From assembly GCA_934675165.1 (NCBI GenBank), contig CAKUPP010000022.1:1-19188 (forward strand): a stretch of 19,188 bases of DNA. Reading direction: 5' to 3'. The stretch is from an uncultured Eubacteriales bacterium. Its GTDB lineage: Bacteria; Bacillota; Clostridia; Oscillospirales; Acutalibacteraceae. Positions 1 through 8,428 of the stretch are shown in pieces; positions within the stretch are counted from its first letter, which is position 1; every line of letters starts with the position of its first letter. Under the pieces are notes generated by a model. That model worked only from the letters and a program-made list of their open reading frames with translations. It had not been told where the DNA came from and did no database searches. The translations under genes and the position numbers were made by a program.

Positions 1-486
1 AACAAAGAACTTCGAATGAAATTCGACTATTCACTTAAAAATCATCAAATGGGAGCAATTTCAAAATTAGTTTTAAAATCAAATCAAATGCTTGAAGCAA
101 CTCTGAGGAAAGATACTGAAACGATGGAACAGCTGATTCAGGAAGCTCATGATATAAATATACCAGTTATAAAATATAATGATGAAAATTCTTTGGCATG
201 TGTAATTACGCTTGTATATTTAAGTGCAAGAACAAAATATACAATTGTGAGAGAAATGGAAGCTGGTGCCGGAAAAGCAGATTTTATTTTCTACCCAAAT
301 GACAAAAGTAAACCATCATTTATACTAGAACTTAAAAAGAATTCAACACCAGATGAAGCACTAAAACAAATTAAAGAAAAAAGATATGCTACTGCATTAA
401 AAGATTATACGGGTAAAAAGTTGGCTGTTGGAATTTCCTATGATGAAAAACTAAAAAAACATAGTGTGAAAATCGAAGATATTTAA
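1..486 (+). CDS. AAA-ATPase-like / PD-(D/E)XK nuclease-domain protein, 3' end only
   Basis: The reading frame is open from base 1. The residues before the first Met (N-K-E-L-R, then MKFDYS) resemble the 'PNKE(V/I)R' linker that joins the ATPase part to the nuclease part in the AAA-ATPase-like/DUF1703 family, so the gene almost certainly starts outside the window and the ATG at 16 is internal. What remains is the C-terminal PDDEXK_9-type domain. Counting from that Met, Asp89 lies in a GKADFIFYP strand, followed by the ELK core (Glu105, Lys107), the usual acidic-x-Lys arrangement of PD-(D/E)XK nucleases. The tail (EALKQIKEKRYATAL, then LAVGISYDE) also fits the family. These proteins are abundant in gut Clostridia and Bacteroidetes; their role is not established, and a mobile or defence-related one is often suspected. 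The gene ends at a strong terminator. Family call is fairly sure; activity is inferred. Confidence 0.8.
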   Translation, partial: NKELRMKFDYSLKNHQMGAISKLVLKSNQMLEATLRKDTETMEQLIQEAHDINIPVIKYNDENSLACVITLVYLSARTKYTIVREMEAGAGKADFIFYPNDKSKPSFILELKKNSTPDEALKQIKEKRYATALKDYTGKKLAVGISYDEKLKKHSVKIEDI

Positions 487-544
487 TTTACAATGCTAGT
501 ATTTTTAATTGAGTAGGGAATGTCTCTAGGTAATATAAATTTTG

Positions 545-598
545 AAATGCTTCCTAAAATCCTTGATAGGTAAGATTTTTGGAAGCATTTTATTTTTT
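545..598 (+). terminator. Strong intrinsic terminator between convergent genes
   Basis: A 10-bp stem (AAATGCTTCC at 545-554 with GGAAGCATTT at 581-590) continues, after one T/T mismatch, into a 6-bp inner stem (AAAATC 556-561 with GATTTT 574-579). A T-run follows at 593-598. It terminates the nuclease-like gene on the plus strand. Its T-run overlaps the guaA stop codon. In the opposite direction the same hairpin is followed only by TTTCAAAATTT, so it may also stop the guaA operon, less efficiently. Confidence 0.85.
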
Positions 599-2135
599 AT
601 TCCCATTCTATTGTTGATGGTGGTTTAGAGGTTATATCATAAACTACTCTGTTAATTCCATCTACTTCATTTGTTATTCGAGTTGATATTTTTTCTAGTA
701 GTTCGTATGGAATTTTTGAAAATTTGGCGGTCATAAAATCGGAGCTGTCCACTGCACGCAAAGCCAAAACATTTTCATAACTTCTGCCGTCACCTTTTAC
801 GCCAACACTTTTAGTGTTTGTTAAAACCGCAAAATATTGATTTGGAATATCGTCTAATTCTGATTTTATTATTTCATCTCTGAATATATAATCTGCATGT
901 TGTAATAATTTTACTTTTTCTTTCGTGATTTCCCCAACAATACGTATTGCCAATCCGGGTCCAGGGAATGGTTGCCGATTTACGAGCTCAGAAGGTATGC
1001 CAAGTTCTTTACCTAGCAAACGAACTTCATCTTTAAAGAGAGTTTTTAAGGGTTCGATAATCCCAGAAAATTTTACGTGAGATGGTATACCTCCAACATT
1101 GTGGTGGCTTTTTATTACGTCTGCATTTTTAGTTCCACTTTCAATTATGTCAGGGTAAATTGTTCCTTGACATAAAAGGTCAATATTCCCAGTTTTTATT
1201 GCTTCTTCTTCAAAAACTCGAATAAATTCTGTTCCAATGATTTTTCTTTTTTCTTCTGGATTTGTTACATTTTGTAATTTTTTCAAAAATCTTTCTTCTG
1301 CATTTATTCGAACAAAGTTCATATGAAAACGTTCTTTAAAAGTATTTTCAACTTGATTCGCTTCATCTTTTCGTAAAAGACCGTGATCCACAAATATACA
1401 ATTTAGCTGATTACCAATTGCTTTGTGAAGTAATACAGCGGCAACTGAAGAATCCACACCTCCAGAAAGCGCGCAAATAACTTTTTTGTTTTTGATTTTT
1501 TCTTTGAGTTCTGTTATAGAATTTTGTATAAACGAATCCATTTTCCAACTTCCGCTGCAATTGCATATTTTATACAAAAATGTTTTGAGAATTTCTTTTC
1601 CTTCTGACGTGTGATTTACTTCTGGATGAAACTGGACTCCAAATAAATTTTTTGCTGGATTTTCCATGCATGCTACAGGGCAGGTATCGCTTTTTGCAGA
1701 GACTATAAAGCCTTCAGGTACAGAAGATATATAATCTGAATGGCTCATCCAACAAACACTTTTTAATGATAAATTTTGAGTTAAAGTGGAATTCCCAGAG
1801 AAATTTACGATGGTACTTCCGTATTCTTTTATTGGAGTTTTGCAGACTTTCCCACCAAGAACGTGAGCCATGAGTTGGGCTCCATAGCAAATTCCCAAAA
1901 CCGGCAAACCGAGCTCAAAAATTTTTTTATCACATTTTGGTGAATTGTCTGAATAAACACTTTTAGGTCCGCCGGATAAAATAATGCCTTTGTATGATGT
2001 ATTGACAATTTCGTCCGGAGATATGTTGTTATTTTTTATTTCACAAAAAACGCCCAGCTCTCTTATTTTTCTGGCAATTAGTTGACTATATTGTGCACCA
2101 AAATCTATTACAAGTATTTTTTCATTTGAAGTCAT
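597..2135 (-). CDS. guaA: GMP synthase (glutamine-hydrolysing)
   Basis: Catalyses XMP + ATP + glutamine to GMP, the last step of the guanylate branch, in the cytosol. It is a full-length two-domain enzyme of 512 residues from the chosen start. The N-terminal class-I glutamine amidotransferase has the nucleophile Cys83 in GICYGAQ and the partners His170 and Glu172 in FHPEVNHT. The ATP-pyrophosphatase domain has the P-loop SGGVDSS at about 224-230. The C-terminal dimerisation part has RQPFPGPGLAIRI and the family-typical ending DITSKPPSTIEWE. A GTG at 2150 opens the frame five codons earlier, but it lies almost on top of AAAGGA and adds residues not usual in the family. ATG at 2135 gives the normal N-terminus, although its spacing to AAAGGA (16 nt) is long. 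It is the last gene of the purB-purA-glmS operon, 44 nt after glmS. Confidence 0.95.
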   Translation of the reverse strand: MTSNEKILVIDFGAQYSQLIARKIRELGVFCEIKNNNISPDEIVNTSYKGIILSGGPKSVYSDNSPKCDKKIFELGLPVLGICYGAQLMAHVLGGKVCKTPIKEYGSTIVNFSGNSTLTQNLSLKSVCWMSHSDYISSVPEGFIVSAKSDTCPVACMENPAKNLFGVQFHPEVNHTSEGKEILKTFLYKICNCSGSWKMDSFIQNSITELKEKIKNKKVICALSGGVDSSVAAVLLHKAIGNQLNCIFVDHGLLRKDEANQVENTFKERFHMNFVRINAEERFLKKLQNVTNPEEKRKIIGTEFIRVFEEEAIKTGNIDLLCQGTIYPDIIESGTKNADVIKSHHNVGGIPSHVKFSGIIEPLKTLFKDEVRLLGKELGIPSELVNRQPFPGPGLAIRIVGEITKEKVKLLQHADYIFRDEIIKSELDDIPNQYFAVLTNTKSVGVKGDGRSYENVLALRAVDSSDFMTAKFSKIPYELLEKISTRITNEVDGINRVVYDITSKPPSTIEWE

Positions 2136-2179
2136 TAAAATTTTAAACACATCCTTTCATTTTTAAATCTGAGTAGACT

Positions 2180-4009
2180 TTATTCAACCGTTACTGATTT
2201 TGCAAGATTTCGTGGTTTGTCGATATCGCATTTTCTGAAATCGGCTATATAATAAGCAAGGAGTTGCATAACTATTACTGAAAGTGATGGATATAAAAAT
2301 TCATCTGTTTTAGGTATATAAATTACATCATCGGCAATATCAGTAATTTTGTCTTTTTTATTTTCAGTTGTGATTGCTAAAATTTTAGCTCCACGCGATT
2401 TGACTTCACGTACGTTACTTATTGTTTTATCAAACAGTCTATCTTGAGTTGCAAGTGCAATAACAAGAGTTTGAGTATCTATAAGCGAAATTGTTCCGTG
2501 CTTGAGTTCACCAGCTGCGTATGCTTCAGAGTGTATGTAAGATATCTCTTTTAATTTTAAGGAGCCTTCCATACAGACTGCATAATCCAAAGTTCTGCCT
2601 ATAAAAAAAGTTTTTTCGGTTTCATAATATTTTTCTGCTATTTGTTTTATTTCTGATTTTTTCTCAAGTATGGATTTAATTTTTTCTGGCAATAAATTTA
2701 TTTCTTTAATTAAGTTTTCGCTTTTTTCTTTTGAATAACATCCTAAAATGTCAGCAATTTTGAGTGATAGTAAATACATTAAGGAGAGTTGTGTACTGTA
2801 AGCTTTTGTGGTAGCAACAGCTATTTCTGGGCCTGCCCAAGTGTAAAGGACATCATCTGATTCATTTGCAATTGAGCTTCCTACAACATTAACTATGGAA
2901 AGTACGCGAGCACCAAGCTGTTTGGCTTCACGTAGGGCAGCAAGGCTGTCAGCTGTTTCTCCTGATTGGCTTATTATTATAACAAGTGTATTTTTAGTTA
3001 TTATAGGGGAGCGATATCTAAATTCTGAAGCAACTTCTACTTCTATTGGCTTTTTTATCATTTCTTCCATAAAATATTTTGCCACACAACCAACATGATA
3101 TGCAGAACCGCATGCGACAATGGAAATTTTATCTAAGCTTTCAAGGTATTCTTTGGAAAAATTTACATTATCCAGTTCGATTTTTGTGTCATGAAGGCGT
3201 GGTGATATGGTAGCTCGTAATACGCCGGGTTGTTCCATTATTTCTTTCATCATAAAGTGTTTGTATTCATTTTTTTCTGCTGATTTTACATCCCAATCAA
3301 CTTTGCTTATAATTTTTTCGCATTCGTTTCCATCAAAGTCCAAAATTTTAAAATCATTTGATTTCAAAATGGCTATCCTTTTTTCTGCCAATCTGCATAC
3401 GTTGCGAGTTTTTGAAAGTACGGCAGGGATATCTGACGCTATATAATTTTCATTTTCTCCAATTCCTACTATTAGTGGGCTATCTTTTTTTACAGCAAAA
3501 AGAGTATTGGGGTCGTTTTTACAAATTATTCCCAGGCCAAAAGAACCTTGTAACATATTAACTGCTTTTAATATTGTTTCAATCATGTTTCCGTTGTATA
3601 AATTTTCCAAAAGCTGAGCTAAAACTTCTGTATCAGTATCTGATTTAAATTTAACACCTTTTTCAATAAGATCTTTTTTTAGTGAGATATAATTTTCTAT
3701 TATTCCGTTATGAACAACAGAGACTAACCCACTTGAGCTTACGTGTGGATGAGCGTTTATATCAGAAGGCGCACCATGAGTAGCCCAGCGCGTATGTCCA
3801 ATGGCAAGAGATGCCGAAATTTCTTTTTCTGATTTTAAGACATCTTCTATTTTTTTTAATCTGCCTTGTTTTTTTATTGTATGAATTTCTCCATTTGAGT
3901 AATAGGATATTCCAGAAGAATCATAACCTCTGTATTCTAGTTTTGCAAGGCCTTGAAGCAAAAAAGGAATTGCTTTGCTTTTTCCTATATATCCAACTAT
4001 TCCGCACAT
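2180..4009 (-). CDS. glmS: Glutamine--fructose-6-phosphate aminotransferase (isomerising)
   Basis: Makes glucosamine-6-phosphate from fructose-6-phosphate and glutamine, the entry step to UDP-GlcNAc and peptidoglycan. It has 609 residues, the usual family length. The start is fixed by chemistry: the mature N-terminal Cys nucleophile must follow the initiator Met, and ATG at 4009 gives MCGIVGYIG with GAGAGGTG six bases upstream. A GTG at 4018 overlaps that ribosome site and would bury the Cys. The glutaminase domain has HTRWATHG at about 72-79 and HNGIIEN at about 100. Two SIS sugar-isomerase domains follow (VACGSAYHVG, SQSGETADS, KAYSTQ), and the C-terminus carries the conserved KPRNLAKSVTVE. 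It lies 29 nt downstream of purA, inside a purine operon, which leaves no room for the glmS ribozyme that controls many Bacillota homologues. Confidence 0.97.
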   Translation of the reverse strand: MCGIVGYIGKSKAIPFLLQGLAKLEYRGYDSSGISYYSNGEIHTIKKQGRLKKIEDVLKSEKEISASLAIGHTRWATHGAPSDINAHPHVSSSGLVSVVHNGIIENYISLKKDLIEKGVKFKSDTDTEVLAQLLENLYNGNMIETILKAVNMLQGSFGLGIICKNDPNTLFAVKKDSPLIVGIGENENYIASDIPAVLSKTRNVCRLAEKRIAILKSNDFKILDFDGNECEKIISKVDWDVKSAEKNEYKHFMMKEIMEQPGVLRATISPRLHDTKIELDNVNFSKEYLESLDKISIVACGSAYHVGCVAKYFMEEMIKKPIEVEVASEFRYRSPIITKNTLVIIISQSGETADSLAALREAKQLGARVLSIVNVVGSSIANESDDVLYTWAGPEIAVATTKAYSTQLSLMYLLSLKIADILGCYSKEKSENLIKEINLLPEKIKSILEKKSEIKQIAEKYYETEKTFFIGRTLDYAVCMEGSLKLKEISYIHSEAYAAGELKHGTISLIDTQTLVIALATQDRLFDKTISNVREVKSRGAKILAITTENKKDKITDIADDVIYIPKTDEFLYPSLSVIVMQLLAYYIADFRKCDIDKPRNLAKSVTVE

Positions 4010-4038
4010 AGCGAACACCTCTCAATTTTATTGATTTA

Positions 4039-5316
4039 TTATCTGTATATGATATTGTTTCTGGAAGGCCCGTTAGAAACTATGCTAATTGGGATTCCGA
4101 TGTAATTTTCTGCAAAATCTATATACTCTTTGCATTCTTTTGGAAGATCTGAATAATTTGTTACATGACTTATATCACACTTCCAGCCCGAGAGTGTTTC
4201 GTATACTGGCTTAGCGTCCTTTAATTTATATGGAGCGGGGAAATCTTTTGTTATTTTTCCGTCGATCTCGTATCCGATACATACTTTTATTTTGTCTAAA
4301 TACCCTAGTGCATCTAATACTGTAAATGCAATGTGAGTGGCACCTTGGACTCTACAACCGTATCGCGTTGCGACTAAATCTAACCATCCCATTCTGCGTG
4401 GTCTACCAGTTGTTGCACCATATTCACCACAGTCTCCGCCACGTTTTCTTAAATTTTCTGCTTCTTCTCCAAATATTTCGCTAACAAATTCGCCGGCACC
4501 TACAGCGCTTGAATAAGCTTTTACGACGGTTATGATTTCTTTTATTTCATAAGGAGGAATGCCAGCTCCTACAGCACCATAACCAGCTATTGTGTTTGAG
4601 GAAGTTACCATGGGGTAAATTCCAAAATCTGTATCTTTTAAAGCTCCAAGTTGCCCTTCAAGCAAAATGTTTTTATTATTTTTTACAGCATCATATATGA
4701 ACTTGAATGTATCTCCGACGAATGGATTAAGTATTTTCTTATACTCCATAAGTTTTTTAAATATTTCATCTGAGCTTATTTCTGGTTTGTGGTAAAGGTT
4801 TTTGAGTAAAACATTTTTTATGGAAAGTGCATTGTCAATGCGTTCTTTTAGTTCAGATTCATTTCCGAAAAGTTGCCCTACTTGAATGCCGATTTTCGAA
4901 AATTTATCGGAATAAAATGGTGCTATACCAGATTTTGTTGATCCGAATTTTTTTGAAAATAATCGTTCTTCTTCATACACATCAAATAATTTGTGATAAG
5001 GCATGACTATTTGCGCTCTGTCAGAAATCATTAAATTTGGGCATGGAATGTTAGAATCAGCAAGCATTTTAAGTTCAGATTCCAAATTTTCAACACTTAA
5101 AGCTACGCCGTTTCCAATTACATTTGTAATATTTTGATAAAACACTCCAGAGGGGAGTTGATGTAGCGCAAACTTTCCAAAATTATTGATAATTGTATGC
5201 CCAGCATTGCTTCCGCCTTGGAATCTTATTACAATGTCGGATTCACTTGCTAAACAATCCGTAATTTTCCCTTTTCCTTCGTCGCCCCAATTGGCTCCTA
5301 CTATTGCTTTAACCAT
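4039..5316 (-). CDS. purA: Adenylosuccinate synthetase
   Basis: Joins IMP and aspartate using GTP to give adenylosuccinate, the first committed step to AMP. The 425 residues match the family length. The N-terminal P-loop GDEGKGK is at 11-17 with catalytic Asp12, and His40 lies in GSNAGHTI. TSSNTIAGYGAVGAG and the IMP/GTP-binding block GEYGATTGRPRRMGW (near residue 300) are intact, as is the terminal GPSRNNIIYR. ATG at 5316 is preceded by GGAGTGAT at good spacing. It sits 25 nt after purB, whose product acts on the PurA product, so the two AMP-branch steps are co-transcribed. Confidence 0.96.
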   Translation of the reverse strand: MVKAIVGANWGDEGKGKITDCLASESDIVIRFQGGSNAGHTIINNFGKFALHQLPSGVFYQNITNVIGNGVALSVENLESELKMLADSNIPCPNLMISDRAQIVMPYHKLFDVYEEERLFSKKFGSTKSGIAPFYSDKFSKIGIQVGQLFGNESELKERIDNALSIKNVLLKNLYHKPEISSDEIFKKLMEYKKILNPFVGDTFKFIYDAVKNNKNILLEGQLGALKDTDFGIYPMVTSSNTIAGYGAVGAGIPPYEIKEIITVVKAYSSAVGAGEFVSEIFGEEAENLRKRGGDCGEYGATTGRPRRMGWLDLVATRYGCRVQGATHIAFTVLDALGYLDKIKVCIGYEIDGKITKDFPAPYKLKDAKPVYETLSGWKCDISHVTNYSDLPKECKEYIDFAENYIGIPISIVSNGPSRNNIIYR

Positions 5317-5341
5317 ATATAATCACTCCGTGTTTTTTTAT

Positions 5342-6778
5342 TTAAACATTTACTAAATTGTTTTCATTTAAATTTATATTTATTTTATTTTTTTGTACCA
5401 GTGGTATTACTTTTTGGGTTACGTATTCTTCTGTTTGTTTTGGTGCTCTACCGATATAGTTTTTTGGATCTTTTATGTTTTTTAATTGTTCTTCTGATAG
5501 TTTAAAATCACTGTCATTTAAAATTTTTTTCAATAAACAATTTTCTTTTCCTTCTTTTTTTATGTGATAAGCTTCTTCAAGTGAATAAACTCGTATTTTT
5601 TCATGAAGATATTGGCGATCTCCACCAGATTTTACGGCTTCCATCAAGATGTTTTCTGTGGCCATAAACTGAAGTTCATGGTTTAAGTGAGCTTCTATTA
5701 CTTTTTCATTTACAATTAGTCCCGATGCGACATTTATGTAGGTGTTTAATATTCCATCCAGTGCTAAAAACGATTCCGAAATACAAAGACGCCTGTTAGC
5801 AGAGTCATCAAGAGTACGTTCAAACCACTGAGTAGATGCAGTTAGTGGTGCATTTAGTGATTGAGTTATTACAAATCGGCACAGTGCTGCAATTCTTTCA
5901 CATCGCATAGGATTGCGCTTATACGGCATGGCAGAAGATCCTATTTGATTAGTTTCAAACGGTTCTTCTACTTCTTTCAAATGTTGAAGGAGCCGTATAT
6001 CATTCGAAAATTTTGCAGCGCTTTGCGCTATTGCACTCAAAAGTGCCAAAATAGATGAATCGAATTTTCTCGTATATGTCTGCCCAGAAACATCAAAACA
6101 TTCTTTAAAACCCATTTTTTCTGCTATTTTTTTTTCAAGTGTTTTTACTTTTTCATGGTCTTCTTCAAACAAAGTAAAAAAACTTGCTTGAGTACCGGTT
6201 GTACCCTTGCAGCCCAGAAGTTTTACATTTTCCAAAATATTGTTTAAAGATTCTAAATCAAGCACCAAATCCTGGATCCAAAGTGCAGCACGTTTACCAA
6301 CAGTTGTGGGTTGAGCAGGCTGAAAGTGAGTAAACGCAAGCGTTGGCATATCTTTGTACTTTATTGCAAAATCACATAAATGCTCAAGCGTTTGAATTAT
6401 TTTCTGCTTTATAAGTTTTAAAGCCTGAGTAATCATGATTATGTCTGCATTGTCACCTACAAAGCAAGATGTTGCTCCCAAATGTATAATTGGTTTTGCA
6501 CTTGGACACTGCTTGCCAAAAGCGTACACATGTGACATTACGTCGTGACGTATTTCTTTTTCTCTTTTTTCTGCAACTTCATAATTTATATTATTTATAT
6601 TGCTTTTCATTTCATTTATTTGTTCTTCGGAAATTGATAGTCCGAGTTCTCGTTCCGATTCAGCTAAAGCTACCCAAAGTTTTCTCCAAAGTGTAAATTT
6701 ATTGTTTTCGGAAAAAATTTTACTCATCTCATTGCTTGCGTAACGAGCTGAAAGTGGGGAAGTGTAACAATTTTTCAA
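5342..6778 (-). CDS. purB: Adenylosuccinate lyase
   Basis: Fumarase/aspartase-superfamily lyase that cleaves adenylosuccinate to AMP plus fumarate and also SAICAR to AICAR, so it serves both the common purine pathway and the AMP branch. It has 478 residues. The superfamily signature SSAMPYKRNP is at 281-290 (mobile catalytic loop). His83 lies in HDVMSHVYAF, His151 in AFTHFQPAQPTT, and WFERTLDDSANRR follows. The N-terminus (SPLSARYASNEMSKIFS) is the type seen in Clostridia and eukaryotes. The start codon is TTG at 6778, supported by a near-perfect ACGGAGG five bases upstream; no better in-frame start fits. First gene of the operon, transcribed from the promoter at 6838-6866. Confidence 0.95.
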   Translation of the reverse strand: MKNCYTSPLSARYASNEMSKIFSENNKFTLWRKLWVALAESERELGLSISEEQINEMKSNINNINYEVAEKREKEIRHDVMSHVYAFGKQCPSAKPIIHLGATSCFVGDNADIIMITQALKLIKQKIIQTLEHLCDFAIKYKDMPTLAFTHFQPAQPTTVGKRAALWIQDLVLDLESLNNILENVKLLGCKGTTGTQASFFTLFEEDHEKVKTLEKKIAEKMGFKECFDVSGQTYTRKFDSSILALLSAIAQSAAKFSNDIRLLQHLKEVEEPFETNQIGSSAMPYKRNPMRCERIAALCRFVITQSLNAPLTASTQWFERTLDDSANRRLCISESFLALDGILNTYINVASGLIVNEKVIEAHLNHELQFMATENILMEAVKSGGDRQYLHEKIRVYSLEEAYHIKKEGKENCLLKKILNDSDFKLSEEQLKNIKDPKNYIGRAPKQTEEYVTQKVIPLVQKNKININLNENNLVNV

Positions 6779-6837
6779 GTAAGCCTCCGTAATATATTAA
6801 AGATTTAAAATTTTTCTGAAATTTGCATCAGAATTAC

Positions 6838-6866
6838 ATTATACATTTTTGTAAATATATTTTCAA
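6838..6866 (-). promoter_or_regulatory. Sigma-A promoter of the purB-purA-glmS-guaA operon
   Basis: On the minus strand TTGAAA (6866-6861) is separated by exactly 17 nt from a perfect TATAAT (6843-6838). Transcription should start near 6831, giving a leader of about 53 nt. The start of that leader can fold into TTCTGA / TCAGAA (6833-6828 with 6819-6814, 8-nt loop). No purine riboswitch core or PurBox pair was recognised in so short a leader. Confidence 0.85.
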
Positions 6867-6875
6867 TGATTAACG

Positions 6876-7637
6876 TTAAATAAAGTGTATATTGTCTGTA
6901 AAAATATTTGTAGATATAAATTCTGTACAAGGGAATTTACTTTGAAGCATTGATTTTAACGGGTCTATTATTACATTTTCTGTTTTAAAATGTCCTGCGT
7001 CAACAATCATTATTCCCAAACTGTTTGCGGATATTATTTGGCTGTGTTTTATTTCTCCTGTAACTAATGCATCAGCACCGCCCAAAAATGCTTTTTCAAA
7101 AAATTCTCCTCCGGTACCTGAACAAACTGCAACTTTTTTTATTTTTTTATTACAATTTGTGTATCTTAAAGATTCGCATTCTAAGGATTTTTTTACATGA
7201 TTGGCAAATTCTTTGTCTGTCATTTGTTCATTTAAAGTTCCAATTAGTCCAATTGGTAGATTTTCTTCGTAAGTTAGTGGTGTTAAATTTGAGAGCTGTA
7301 ATTTTTTACTCAAGTGAAAATTAACTCCTTCTGCTGCTACGTCCAGATTTGTGTGAGCGCAAATAGCGTTAATTTTATTTTTGCATAGATATGAAATGGG
7401 ACTATTAAAATTTATGCTCTTTATTGACCTAAATATTACGGGATGATGACTAATTATAACGTTGGCGTTTATGCGCATTGCTTCTTGGATTACTTCATTT
7501 GTGATGTCCAAAGATAAGAGTACTTTTTTTACATCATCATCCATGTTACCTACCAATAGCCCTGTGTTATCGAAGCTCAGTGAATTTTTAAAAGGTGCTA
7601 CGGAATCTATAAAGTTGAAGATTTCTTTAACTTTCAT
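6876..7637 (-). CDS. Nif3-like dinuclear metal-centre protein
   Basis: Member of the NIF3/YqfO/YbgI family, sometimes labelled 'GTP cyclohydrolase 1 type 2 homolog'; the cellular function is not settled. Putative metal ligands are all present: HHPV (His64-His65), HTNLD (His95, Asp99) and the C-terminal pair in VDAGHFKTEN (His216, Glu220). At 253 residues it is the short form without the PII/CutA-like insert that makes Bacillus YqfO about 370 residues. ATG at 7637 overlaps the stop codon of trmK by one base (TAATG), with AAAGGAG ten bases upstream inside trmK, so translation is probably coupled. The trmK-nif3 pair is a conserved arrangement in Bacillota, as in yqfN-yqfO. Confidence 0.9.
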   Translation of the reverse strand: MKVKEIFNFIDSVAPFKNSLSFDNTGLLVGNMDDDVKKVLLSLDITNEVIQEAMRINANVIISHHPVIFRSIKSINFNSPISYLCKNKINAICAHTNLDVAAEGVNFHLSKKLQLSNLTPLTYEENLPIGLIGTLNEQMTDKEFANHVKKSLECESLRYTNCNKKIKKVAVCSGTGGEFFEKAFLGGADALVTGEIKHSQIISANSLGIMIVDAGHFKTENVIIDPLKSMLQSKFPCTEFISTNIFTDNIHFI

Positions 7638-8344
7638 TACTGTTTGTCTCCTTTTTGCATGATGTTCATAATCGTGTTTATTTCATCGTATACTTTTTTA
7701 AAATAAGATTCTTTATCTTTTCGTTTTTCAGATTTTGCTCCGATCAAATGATTGTTTATATTTTTGAGTTGCTTTTCTATATATAGTATATTTTCAAGAG
7801 TGGCTTTTTTTTCTAATTTACCGGTATAAAGTTCATGAGGATTATATTTGTGTGGGCGAGATGTGTATATAACATCCATTACAGTGTAAATTTTTCCACA
7901 ACAGCTTACAGCAGATTCAAAAGTTATTTCATATCCATTTTCATATAAAAATTTGCGTAACCTTTCATCATATTTCATTGGATTGAGTATAAATTTTTTT
8001 TCATCTTTGTTATGCCAGTTGCAGTTGTTTAAAATATTAGCAATCATATTTCCGCCCATGCCGGCAATTATTATTTCGTTAGCTTCTGAACTATTAATAT
8101 TTTTTAATCCATCAGATAAACATATACTTATTGTTTTTTCGAGTTTGTATTTTTGAATATTGTTCTGGGCGTTTTTTAGAGGGCCAATGTTTATATCGCA
8201 AGCGAGTGCTGAAGAAATTTTGCTTTTTAAAGCCAGATAAATGGGAATATAGGCGTGATCTGTTCCTATATCGGCTATTTTTGATCCATGAGATACTCGA
8301 CTTGCGCATTGCATTAATCTGTTACTTAATTTAAAATTGTTCAT
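7637..8344 (-). CDS. trmK: tRNA (adenine(22)-N1)-methyltransferase
   Basis: SAM-dependent Rossmann-fold methyltransferase of the TrmK/YqfN family, which forms m1A at position 22 in the D-arm of some tRNAs. It has 235 residues. The N-terminal RLMQCASRV is followed by SAM-binding motif I (ADIGTDHAY at 24-32), the acidic end of beta-2 (ALACDIN), the family block AGMGGNM at 94-100, and FILNPMKYDERLR where homologues have a QP-type motif. The C-terminal part (about 165-235) is Lys-rich and helical, as in the coiled-coil tail of B. subtilis TrmK. The ribosome site is weak (TAGGGA, about 10 nt upstream of ATG). The gene starts only about 20 nt after a terminator and has no strong promoter. A poor candidate (TTGAAC, 17 nt, TTAAAT) overlaps the terminator, so expression may depend on read-through. 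Confidence 0.92.
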   Translation of the reverse strand: MNNFKLSNRLMQCASRVSHGSKIADIGTDHAYIPIYLALKSKISSALACDINIGPLKNAQNNIQKYKLEKTISICLSDGLKNINSSEANEIIIAGMGGNMIANILNNCNWHNKDEKKFILNPMKYDERLRKFLYENGYEITFESAVSCCGKIYTVMDVIYTSRPHKYNPHELYTGKLEKKATLENILYIEKQLKNINNHLIGAKSEKRKDKESYFKKVYDEINTIMNIMQKGDKQ

Positions 8345-8364
8345 TTTGAAAAATCCCTATTTAA

Positions 8365-8400
8365 AAAATTAAAAAAGCCACGTTCAAATCGTAGCTTTTT
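8365..8400 (-). terminator. Terminator of the zinc-ribbon gene, just upstream of trmK
   Basis: On the minus strand AGCTACG (8396-8390) pairs with CGTGGCT (8382-8376) around a 7-nt loop, with one T-G wobble. It is followed by TTTTTTAATTTTTT. It lies 28 nt past the zinc-ribbon stop codon. The trmK ATG follows some 20 nt after the T-run, so this hairpin may set the ratio between the small zinc protein and trmK-nif3. Confidence 0.8.
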
Positions 8401-8428
8401 GAATAAAGAAATAAAAGTGGCGACTAAA

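Noticed and set aside
2143..2160. Five-codon upstream ORF (ATG AAA GGA TGT GTT TAA) just before guaA
   Set aside because: No ribosome site precedes it; the sequence is better explained as the AAAGGA ribosome site of guaA.
4010..4038. glmS ribozyme between purA and glmS
   Set aside because: The gap is 29 nt, far too short for the catalytic core, and no core motif is seen.
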